This document shows, piece by piece, positions 1-5,327 of a stretch of 12,530 nt of DNA. The position numbers were made by a program, and so were the translations under genes. The stretch is from assembly GCA_021202245.1 (NCBI GenBank), contig JAJQDK010000130.1, positions 1 to 12,530 on the forward strand. Reading direction: 5' to 3'. Numbering within the stretch: the first letter of the stretch is position 1; every line of letters begins with the position of its first letter. This stretch comes from Clostridiales bacterium. GTDB taxonomy: Bacteria; Bacillota; Clostridia; Oscillospirales; Acutalibacteraceae. Below the pieces are notes generated by a model. The model ran no database searches and had not been told where the DNA came from. It worked only from the letters and a program-made list of their open reading frames with translations.

Positions 1-2
1 AA

Positions 3-287
3 GTTATATATCAGGAGCTAGAGGTTCCAGCTCTTGTTATAAAGCTTTTGCTGATTATAGGTTTTGAGGATGATTTTATTTAAAATGTCTGCTACCTTGT
101 GGGGCATCACCACACCTACGCAAATATAGATTCATTGCCTTATCGTATACTTGTGGAGGCGGACTTCCTTGTAAACCTATACGAGGATAATGCCGGAAGC
201 AATGCGGTAAAAACGGCGCAGGAAAAAATTTTTAAAACCGCAACAGGACAAAAGCTGCTGAAAGGTCTGTATCTTGGCTCAGATTAG
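3..287 (+). pseudogene. HD-domain phosphohydrolase, C-terminal part, interrupted by in-frame TAA
   Basis: One frame (position 3 onward) encodes a stretch ending GFEDDFI, then TAA at 81-83, then NVCYLVGHHHTYANID and the rest to TAG at 285-287. The segment VCYLVGHHHTY...ILVEADFLVNLYED is, from memory of the family, the typical C-terminal end of a clostridial HD-domain metal-dependent phosphohydrolase. The residues before the TAA also fit that family (QELEVPALVIKLLLIIGFEDD corresponds to the helix before it), so the gene is continuous across the stop and one codon has become TAA, perhaps from GAA or AAA. A GTG at 99 could start a 62-residue fragment but has no convincing ribosome binding site. 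The start of the gene and the metal-binding HD residues lie outside the window. Readthrough or an assembly error are alternatives to a true pseudogene. Confidence 0.7.
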
Positions 288-529
288 TCATCTGACCTTT
301 GGCGCCGGGGCTTGGATATGTAGTAGTTGCAGTTCTTTTTGCAGCAGTTATGCTTTTTTCTCAGCTCGGCGGTCAGGTATCCGGGGTGACCGTCATATTT
401 GCAGTATCCCACGCAGCGGCTGCACCCTACGGTCTTGCCGTCAATGGTTTTTCGATTGTAGCCGCCGCTGTGCTGCTTTTCGTATTCGTTGCCGCCGAAG
501 TCTGAAGAGTAAAAGATGTTGTTAGTCAT
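284..529 (-). CDS. small Cys-rich protein, probable metal-binding, function unknown
   Basis: This encodes 81 residues starting at ATG 529-527, preceded on the minus strand by a GAGG-type ribosome binding site about 7 bases away. Six cysteines lie in two groups: C36, C39 and C43 in the GCSRCVGYC segment, then C62, C63 and C67 near the end. The surrounding pattern (GYCKYDGHPGYLT, then KKHNC and CNYY) resembles a small conserved clostridial protein that I recognise only by style, without a known function. Metal binding is inferred from the cysteine spacing. It lies 18 bases downstream of the other small minus-strand gene, so the two are probably co-transcribed. Its TAA stop (286-284) overlaps the TAG of the opposing HD gene remnant, giving a tail-to-tail overlap of 4 bases with no terminator between. 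Overlapping plus-strand frames show no such motifs and were discarded. Confidence 0.62.
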   Translation of the reverse strand: MTNNIFYSSDFGGNEYEKQHSGGYNRKTIDGKTVGCSRCVGYCKYDGHPGYLTAELRKKHNCCKKNCNYYISKPRRQRSDD

Positions 530-547
530 TTTAATACCTCGTTTCCT

Positions 548-871
548 TTATTTTGAATGTCGCATCAGTCTTGCCGCTTTAGCAAATTCCTTGCATGGCT
601 TGCAGCGCTTAGGGGCGCACCAACCGTTGCGGCGGTATACCCTTTGAGCGTGCGCCGAGAACAGAAATCTTTTTCCGCAGCTGCGGCATATCAGATATAT
701 ATCCCTGCAGCCCTCGCTTTCTGTTGCATTTTTTGACATAAGTTTGCCGCCCTGTGTTGTACCCAAGGCGGCATTTTTGTTTTGCGTATTGACGGTTTTC
801 TTGTTTTTGAGGTAGTACAACCGCTCGTTTGTAAGCTCTGTGTTGTCCTCGCTGTATTTTGCCCAACCCAT
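548..871 (-). CDS. zinc-ribbon domain protein
   Basis: This encodes 107 residues from ATG 871-869, with a strong AGGAAGGAG ribosome binding site ending about 8 bases upstream, which fixes the start. The N-terminal half (1-55) is polar and probably unstructured. The C-terminal half carries the pattern of the probable zinc-ribbon domain common in Firmicutes: CRSCGKRF at 62-69, FS and a tyrosine in the middle (the family usually has FS..EQ.FY), then P87, RC at 89-90 and C93. The likely zinc ligands are C62, C65, C90 and C93. Here the usual EQ is HAQ and an extra C85 is present. The role is unknown; nucleic-acid or protein binding is plausible for such a fold. It is the first gene of a two-gene unit with the Cys-rich gene 18 bases downstream. 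An internal Met45 could be an alternative start but lacks a comparable ribosome binding site. Confidence 0.7.
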   Translation of the reverse strand: MGWAKYSEDNTELTNERLYYLKNKKTVNTQNKNAALGTTQGGKLMSKNATESEGCRDIYLICRSCGKRFLFSAHAQRVYRRNGWCAPKRCKPCKEFAKAARLMRHSK

Positions 872-1149
872 AACTGCAATCTCCTTCCTGACCCGGTCTG
901 AAAAAAAGGGGTCTATAAATAAACAATTTTTTTGGCGTAAATTTTAGGCGTTTATTATCTTGTTGTATCGAAATTTTATTCATTTTTCAAGTTCATCAGC
1001 AAAAAAAGCTTGCACATAATATATTGACGATTTTTCGACCTTTTTTTGCCGTCGAATTTTATCCACTTATAGTCAAGTTCCGTCCAATTTTGTTTTCAGC
1101 TAACATAAAATCACGTTTTAGGCACCGTTAAGCAGCTGTAAACGCTATA
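872..1149. other. AT-rich intergenic region upstream of the zinc-ribbon gene
   Basis: No gene is visible. The region is AT-rich and must contain the promoter of the two small minus-strand genes, but I could not find a -35/-10 pair there good enough to place. Two 0A-like sequences near 1028-1057 (TTCGAC and GTCGAA) are too weak to call. Confidence 0.5.
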
Positions 1150-1183
1150 GGTATATGTTCATACAACTGTACCGTTTGTATCT

Positions 1184-1203
1184 GTAGCGGTCAGTGACCG
1201 CCA
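1184..1203 (+). repeat. REP-like palindrome, GTAG head
   Basis: GTAG at 1184-1187 is followed directly by the palindrome CGGTCAGTGACCG, a shortened form of the element at 1378. It is preceded by a 37-base block (1150-1186) that recurs at 1978-2014 next to another palindrome. Confidence 0.7.
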
Positions 1204-1265
1204 TTGCCGCAATGTATACCACTGTGTGCTAACGTTATAATTTCCCACCCGTTCGCAGCGGCGGT

Positions 1266-1321
1266 CAGTGGGTAGTGGATAGTGTGCAGTGTTGAGTGTT
1301 GAGTTTGGAGTTTGGAGTTAG
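1266..1321 (+). repeat. degenerate 7-base tandem array, 8 units
   Basis: The sequence splits cleanly into eight 7-base units: CAGTGGG, TAGTGGA, TAGTGTG, CAGTGTT, GAGTGTT, GAGTTTG, GAGTTTG, GAGTTAG. It begins inside a half palindrome (GCAG at 1255-1258, then CGGCGGTCAGTG), where the expected pairing arm ACCGCC is missing, and it ends four bases before a GTAG at 1325-1328. Nothing suggests coding; units differ at several positions but keep the AGT core. Confidence 0.85.
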
Positions 1322-1324
1322 TCC

Positions 1325-1357
1325 GTAGGGGCGCACCGTTTACCACTGTGTATAAGC
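1325..1357 (+). repeat. truncated REP-like element plus linker tag
   Basis: GTAG at 1325-1328 and GGGCGCACCG follow the heptad array, but the second palindrome arm is absent and the sequence goes straight into TTTACCACTGTGTATAAGC, a variant of the conserved tag. The distance to the next GTAG (1378) is 53 bases instead of the usual 71-73, about 20 bases short. Confidence 0.6.
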
Positions 1358-1377
1358 TTTTAATCATCAGCCATTTC

Positions 1378-1399
1378 GTAGCGGCGGTCAGTGACCGCC
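1378..1399 (+). repeat. REP-like palindrome, GTC/GAC arms
   Basis: GTAG at 1378-1381, a C, then the perfect 17-base palindrome GGCGGTCAGTGACCGCC (stem GGCGGTC, centre AGT). The linker CATTGCCGCAAC and the tag ATACCACTGTGT follow, and the next GTAG is 73 bases on. Confidence 0.8.
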
Positions 1400-1412
1400 A
1401 TTGCCGCAACGC

Positions 1413-1558
1413 ATACCACTGTGTACACGCGTATATTTACTATCAACTTTGTAGGGGCTGATATTATCTGCCCGCACGGCGCAGCCGTCCTTATAAGAAT
1501 ATATTTTAATAATGTTTACGGAGCTGAAGCTCCTACACCTCATCCGCCTCACAAGCTT
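1413..1558 (+). repeat. composite repeat with three hairpins
   Basis: Parts in order are the tag and linker (1413-1450), GTAG at 1451 with the near-palindrome GGGCTGATATTATCTGCCC (1455-1473), a second small hairpin ACGGCGCAGCCGT (1476-1488), an AT-rich spacer, and a third hairpin GGAGCTGAAGCTCC (1520-1533) which on the minus strand is headed by GTAG (1536-1533). The plus- and minus-facing GTAG heads bracket the unit. It is nearly identical to 12422-12530, where it reaches the window end. Its first 62 bases recur inverted at 1982-1921. A further hairpin GTCACTTCGTGAC at 1594-1606 may belong to a longer version of the element. Confidence 0.8.
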
Positions 1559-1683
1559 CGGCACCTTTTTTCTGCGAAAACGGCAAACCCTTTGTCACTT
1601 CGTGACATTTCCCTTATCAAGCAATGTCGTCAACTTAAGGAAAATAAATATTTAAATATGTAATTTATCCCTCTGCGTACCAA

Positions 1684-1726
1684 CGTATAATTTTTCATCC
1701 ATTCGTAGCGGCGCACAGTGTGCGCC
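1684..1726 (+). repeat. TATAAT linker and REP-like palindrome, CAC/GTG arms
   Basis: A linker with ACGTATAATTT leads into GTAG at 1705-1708, a C, then the perfect 17-base palindrome GGCGCACAGTGTGCGCC (1710-1726). It is the same frame as the 1378 element, with the variable three-base arms changed on both sides so pairing is kept. Confidence 0.8.
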
Positions 1727-1739
1727 ATTGCCGCAACGT

Positions 1740-1820
1740 ATACCACTGTGTACATACGTATAATTTCTCACCCGTTCGTAGGGGCGGATAGTATCCGCCC
1801 GCACGGCGTAGCCGTCCTTA
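1740..1820 (+). repeat. tag, TATAAT linker, REP-like palindrome with GAT/ATC arms
   Basis: The tag ATACCACTGTGT and a linker with ACGTATAATTT lead to GTAG at 1778-1781 and the perfect 19-base palindrome GGGCGGATAGTATCCGCCC (1782-1800). The small hairpin ACGGCGTAGCCGT (1803-1815) follows, as in the composite unit at 1451. The spacing from the preceding GTAG (1705) is 73 bases. Confidence 0.8.
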
Positions 1821-1920
1821 TAAAAACTATAATTTATTTTTTATCTATTTTTGATTTAACGGTAAACGAATATAGCTTTATCAAGTTTTTATTTTTAATT
1901 AAAACATCCTGCCTTTATCA

Positions 1921-1982
1921 CGGGCAGATAATATCAGCCCCTACAAAGTTGATAGTAAATATACGCTTGCACACAGTGGTAT
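1921..1982 (-). repeat. inverted copy of the 1413-1474 repeat
   Basis: Read on the minus strand, these 62 bases match 1413-1474 with two differences by eye, including tag, linker, GTAG (1944-1941) and the palindrome GGGCTGATATTATCTGCCC. The two copies face each other about 450 bases apart. Confidence 0.85.
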
Positions 1983-2013
1983 ATGTTCATACAACTATAC
2001 CGTTTGTATCTGT

Positions 2014-2035
2014 GGCGAACAGTGTTCGCCGCTAC
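2014..2035 (-). repeat. REP-like palindrome, AAC/GTT arms
   Basis: On the minus strand, GTAG (2035-2032) and a C precede the perfect 17-base palindrome whose plus-strand form is GGCGAACAGTGTTCGCC (2014-2030). The same palindrome with its GTAG lies on the plus strand at 12330-12351, and both have TTTGTATCTGTG-like flanks on the far side. Confidence 0.8.
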
Positions 2036-2089
2036 GAACGTGTTATAATTTTAGCGTATAATCACAAAGGAAGCTGCGGCATAATAATT

Positions 2090-2173
2090 TTAACTCCACA
2101 CTCCACACTCAACACCCCAAACTCCAAACTCTTAACTCCACACTACCCACTAAACACTAAGCACTCCCCACTG
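2090..2173 (-). repeat. degenerate 7-base tandem array, 12 units
   Basis: On the minus strand twelve 7-base units run without a gap: CAGTGGG, GAGTGCT, TAGTGTT, TAGTGGG, TAGTGTG, GAGTTAA, GAGTTTG, GAGTTTG, GGGTGTT, GAGTGTG, GAGTGTG, GAGTTAA. As at 1266, the array starts inside a half palindrome with a GCAG head (GCAGCGGCGGTCAGTG, 2185-2170). The sequence in front (2229-2186) is an inverted copy of 1209-1254. Confidence 0.85.
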
Positions 2174-2243
2174 ACCGCCGCTGCGGACGTGTGGATAATT
2201 ATACGTCGGTACACAGTGGTATACGTTGCAGCAAGCGCATAAA

Positions 2244-2278
2244 AAAAGAACGTACAGCAGAAGGTTGTACGTCCTTTT
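2244..2278 (-). terminator. hairpin terminator, likely for the ABC transporter gene
   Basis: ACGTACA (2250-2256) pairs with TGTACGT (2266-2272); after one mismatch the stem extends through G-C and four A-T pairs. On the minus strand the stem is followed by a T run, as expected for an intrinsic terminator 33 bases past the stop of the gene that ends at 2312. The plus strand also has a T-rich tail, so it may stop transcription both ways. Confidence 0.75.
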
Positions 2279-2311
2279 GTTTTTTGTAAAACGGTTTTGC
2301 GGCGGATAAAA

Positions 2312-5116
2312 TTACTCTGTTCTCAAAGCGACCACAGGGTCTTTCTTTGCGGCATTTTTGGCAGGAATAAGTCCGCCGATAATTGTAATGACTATGCTTA
2401 TCAAAATCAGCACAATTGCCGAAGCAGGCGAAAGCTGTGCGGACAGGTTTTCAATGCCCGTCAGGCTGTTTATAATCGAGTTAATCGGGAGGAGAGCCAG
2501 CAGTGAAATTCCCACGCCGAGCAAGCCCGAACAGCAGCCGATGATAAAGGTTTCCGCATTGAACACCTGAGAGATGTTTCTCTTTGAAGCGCCGAGAGCG
2601 CGCAGAATACCGATTTCCTTGGTGCGTTCCATAACAGAAATATGCGTTATGATTCCTATCATAATGCAGGAAACAATCAGAGAAATTGAAACAAAGGCAA
2701 TCAGCACATAGGTGATGCCGTTAATAATTGTCGTCAGCGATGAGGTCATAAGCGCAACGTAATCGGTGTAGGTAATCTGAGAGTCCTCATCTACGGTTTT
2801 GTTGTAGTTTTCAATGCAGTCGGCAATGTAATCCTTGTTTTCAAAGCTGTCTGTGTAAATGCTGATTGAGGAGGGGGTGTCGTAGCTTATGCTGCCGAAT
2901 TCCTCCATATTTTCCTCATAGCTTGTTTCGCCGATGTATTCGTCGTACAGGTCAAGCATAATGTCCCTGTCGGGGTCGTTTTCAAGCCATTGGTCAAGCA
3001 TTGCAGCCATAGTGCTTTCGTCAGCCTCCGTGCCCGAAGCGCTTGAGGTGCCGGAGGCTGTCTGCGCTGCCAAAGCCGCCTGCGCAGCGGCATCGCTGCT
3101 TTCACTGTCGGCATCCTCGCTGCCATCGCCGCTTTCATTACTGCTGTAGTACATAATCAGCTGATAAAGCGAAGCCTTTTCGGATATTCCGAGGCTTTCG
3201 ATATATTCCGTAACGTCCTCAATTTTTTCGTCATCGGAAGCAGGCTCAAATCTTAAGCCGGTCAGCACGTTGGTTTCGGCGTCCTCGTTTTGAGCGGTAA
3301 TAATTGCGCTCTCGCCCGTGTGCTCAATAATATAATCCGTGAGCTTTGAGGTGTAGGCAACGGCGGTTGTAATATCGGCATTATCGGCGTCCTCTGTCGG
3401 ACGGATTACACCCGTGATTTTAAGCTCCGTTGCGTTTTCAAGCAACTCATCCTCATATAAGGCGGTGTCGTCAATATAGGTGAAGGTGCCGTCGTCGTTT
3501 TCAATGTAATGGTCGCAGGCGGATACCAAATAGAAGGTGTGGCTGCAAATGTCTGCATAGTCAAAGCTGATTTCCTCGGCATCGCCGCCGTTTTCAATAG
3601 CTTCAACAGCGTCATTGTATTGCTCTGAGGTGATAAGCCCAAGCTGATAGAGCGTTTCCGCCGAGATTGAATTGTTGTCATTCAGCACTAATACAACCTC
3701 GTTATACTCTTCGGGCCAGTCGCCGTAAATCATATCATAGCTGTCGGTCACAACCTGACTTACGGTTTCGCCGTCAGCGCCTGCCATAAGCTCCGAAAAG
3801 TTTGCGGCGCTGTCGCCGGAAAGAGAGGAGCTCATTGAACTCATCATACTTATCATATTTGACAAATCGCTGCCCGATGATGAATCCTCGTCAATATCGC
3901 TGTCGCTGTCTATCAGTCTGTCCTCGCTGTCGTAGGAATAGACGTTGAATTTGACGTCATAGCTGTAAACCACTCCGTTCTCGCCGAAATACTGCTGTAT
4001 CTCGCTGTCGGGGTCGTCAAGATATTTTTTAAAGTCCGTCAGGTTGTTTTCGGTTATGCTTGCGGTTATTGCCTCGCTTGTTTCAATATCGCTGTAGTCG
4101 GCATAAACCGCATTCCTGTCGGCTTCGTCGCCGGTTGCGGAGGCTTCGCCTACAATTTCGGCGTTAATTATCAGACTTGACGTGTCAAAGGTTTCGGAAT
4201 CAATGGTAATAGGATATGATTCCATTGTGTCCCTTTGAATATCGGAAATATAGGTGTTCATACCCGTTGAAAGCGCCAGAATAAGGGCAATGCCGATAAT
4301 TCCTATGGAGCCGGCAAAGGAGGTGAGAACGGTTCTTCCTTTTTTTGTTCTCAGGTTATTAAAGCTCAGTGAGAGCGCCGTAAAAAACGACATTGAAACC
4401 TTCTTCTGCTTTTTCGGCTCGGCGGGCGGATCGCATTCGTTGTAGGGGTTTGAGTCGCTGACAATTTTACCGTCCAACAGATTTACTACACGGTTTGAGT
4501 ATTTTTCGGCAAGCTCCGGATTATGCGTAACCATAATTACAAGCTTATCCTTTGCAATCTCCTTGAGCAAATCCATAATCTGAATACTTGTTTCGGAATC
4601 GAGCGCGCCCGTCGGCTCGTCGGCAAGCAGAATGTCGGGGTTGTTAATCAGCGCACGAGCAATGGCAACCCTCTGCATTTGTCCGCCCGACATCTGATTG
4701 GGCTTTTTGTGAAGATGGTCGCCGAGCCCCACCTTTTTAAGGACCTTGACGGCGCGTTCTCTGCGCTCCCTTTTGGAAACTCCCGACAGGGTCAGCGCCA
4801 TTTCAACATTTGAGAGAACGCTCTGGTGCGGTATCAAATTGTAGCTTTGAAACACAAAGCCGATTTTGTGGTTGCGGTAAATATCCCAATCGGCGTCCCG
4901 ATACTTTTTGGTGGAAACGCCGTTGATAATCAAATCACCGCTGTTGTAGCGGTCAAGACCGCCTATTATATTGAGCATAGTCGTCTTGCCCGAGCCGCTC
5001 TGACCGAGCACGGCGACAAACTCGTTGTCACGGAAATTTACGCTGACGCCTTTAAGAGCGTCCTGCCTTAAATCTCCGACCCGATAAGTCTTTACGATGT
5101 TTTTTAATTGCAGCAT
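2312..5116 (-). CDS. ABC transporter, fused ATP-binding and FtsX-type permease
   Basis: This encodes 934 residues from ATG 5116, with AAAGGAG 8 bases upstream. Residues 1-225 form a LolD/MacB-type ATPase: Walker A GQSGSGKT (38-45), Q-loop Q90, signature MSGGQ (142-146), Walker B ILLADE (162-167) and switch H198. A first membrane helix lies at about 264-284, then a very long extracytoplasmic part (about 290-795), then three helices (about 800-826, 853-877, 895-917). ERTKEIGILRALGASKRNI (about 830-849) is the classic FtsX/MacB cytoplasmic loop. The fusion order ATPase-permease is common in Firmicutes; such proteins export peptides or lipids or act on the envelope, but the substrate cannot be told here. 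The outer domain is very acidic, with a Ser/Asp stretch at 403-435 and an Ala/Ser/Glu linker at 660-702. No partner gene is adjacent, so it may work as a homodimer. Confidence 0.93.
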   Translation of the reverse strand: MLQLKNIVKTYRVGDLRQDALKGVSVNFRDNEFVAVLGQSGSGKTTMLNIIGGLDRYNSGDLIINGVSTKKYRDADWDIYRNHKIGFVFQSYNLIPHQSVLSNVEMALTLSGVSKRERRERAVKVLKKVGLGDHLHKKPNQMSGGQMQRVAIARALINNPDILLADEPTGALDSETSIQIMDLLKEIAKDKLVIMVTHNPELAEKYSNRVVNLLDGKIVSDSNPYNECDPPAEPKKQKKVSMSFFTALSLSFNNLRTKKGRTVLTSFAGSIGIIGIALILALSTGMNTYISDIQRDTMESYPITIDSETFDTSSLIINAEIVGEASATGDEADRNAVYADYSDIETSEAITASITENNLTDFKKYLDDPDSEIQQYFGENGVVYSYDVKFNVYSYDSEDRLIDSDSDIDEDSSSGSDLSNMISMMSSMSSSLSGDSAANFSELMAGADGETVSQVVTDSYDMIYGDWPEEYNEVVLVLNDNNSISAETLYQLGLITSEQYNDAVEAIENGGDAEEISFDYADICSHTFYLVSACDHYIENDDGTFTYIDDTALYEDELLENATELKITGVIRPTEDADNADITTAVAYTSKLTDYIIEHTGESAIITAQNEDAETNVLTGLRFEPASDDEKIEDVTEYIESLGISEKASLYQLIMYYSSNESGDGSEDADSESSDAAAQAALAAQTASGTSSASGTEADESTMAAMLDQWLENDPDRDIMLDLYDEYIGETSYEENMEEFGSISYDTPSSISIYTDSFENKDYIADCIENYNKTVDEDSQITYTDYVALMTSSLTTIINGITYVLIAFVSISLIVSCIMIGIITHISVMERTKEIGILRALGASKRNISQVFNAETFIIGCCSGLLGVGISLLALLPINSIINSLTGIENLSAQLSPASAIVLILISIVITIIGGLIPAKNAAKKDPVVALRTE

Positions 5117-5142
5117 TGATATACTCCTTTCGTTGATTACAA

Positions 5143-5170
5143 ATTATACCACAAAATTTAAACTCAACAA
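5143..5170 (-). promoter_or_regulatory. sigma-A-type promoter of the ABC transporter gene
   Basis: On the minus strand TTGTTG (5170-5165), a 16-base spacer and TATAAT (5148-5143) lie just upstream of the ABC gene. TG one base before the -10 gives an extended -10. The -10 is about 26 bases from the start codon. Confidence 0.65.
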
Positions 5171-5268
5171 CAACAAATTTAAAATTTTCACGATATTTTC
5201 AAAAAATTTTTTTATGCCTGAAAAGCGCTTGAAATATAAATAAAAATCATTTTGTCATCAAAAAAATA

Positions 5269-5297
5269 TTGTCTAAATTTGTTTTTTACTGTATAAT
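5269..5297 (+). promoter_or_regulatory. sigma-A-type promoter of the apbE-rnf operon
   Basis: TTGTCT (5269-5274), a 17-base spacer and a perfect TATAAT (5292-5297) precede the apbE start by 30 bases. It is the only good promoter seen for the nine plus-strand cistrons. The flanking region is AT-rich with A and T tracts that could help promoter activity. No clear operator was seen. Confidence 0.72.
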
Positions 5298-5327
5298 GTA
5301 AACAATATCTATTAAGGAATTGGTTTT

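Larger units (their letters stand above)
1150..2233. repeat. nest of GTAG-headed palindromes, heptad arrays and linkers
   Basis: This stretch has no credible gene. It is made of repeated blocks found in several copies on both strands: palindromes preceded by GTAG (or GCAG), a linker with the tag ATACCACTGTGT, a block with TATAAT just before the next GTAG, and arrays of 7-base units. Copies at the two ends are inverted to each other (1209-1272 with 2229-2167), and so is an inner pair (1413-1474 with 1982-1921, 60 of 62 bases matching by eye). A block at 1150-1186 is repeated directly at 1978-2014. Related copies occur after the rnf operon at 12229-12530. Open frames here (1391-1663, 1718-2242) are translated repeats. 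The REP-like nature is inferred from the GTAG plus palindrome layout. Confidence 0.85.

Noticed and set aside
274..525. Plus-strand frames opposite the small Cys-rich gene
   Set aside because: Ser/Cys/Arg-rich shadow frames without family motifs; the minus-strand reading has ordered cysteines and a ribosome binding site.
1028..1057. Possible Spo0A boxes (TTCGACC and CGTCGAA)
   Set aside because: Each has one mismatch to the TGTCGAA consensus, in AT-rich sequence, with no plus-strand gene downstream and unclear position relative to a promoter.
1391..1663. Open frame of 90 codons on the plus strand
   Set aside because: It lies across the palindromes and linker of the repeat nest; its translation (TTVYTRI, GADIICPHGAAV) recurs in the 1718-2242 frame because both translate the same repeats. 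No ribosome binding site.
1718..2242. Open frame of 174 codons on the plus strand
   Set aside because: It runs through plus and minus repeat copies and an entire heptad array (seen as HSTLNTPNSKLLTPHY), which is not protein-like.
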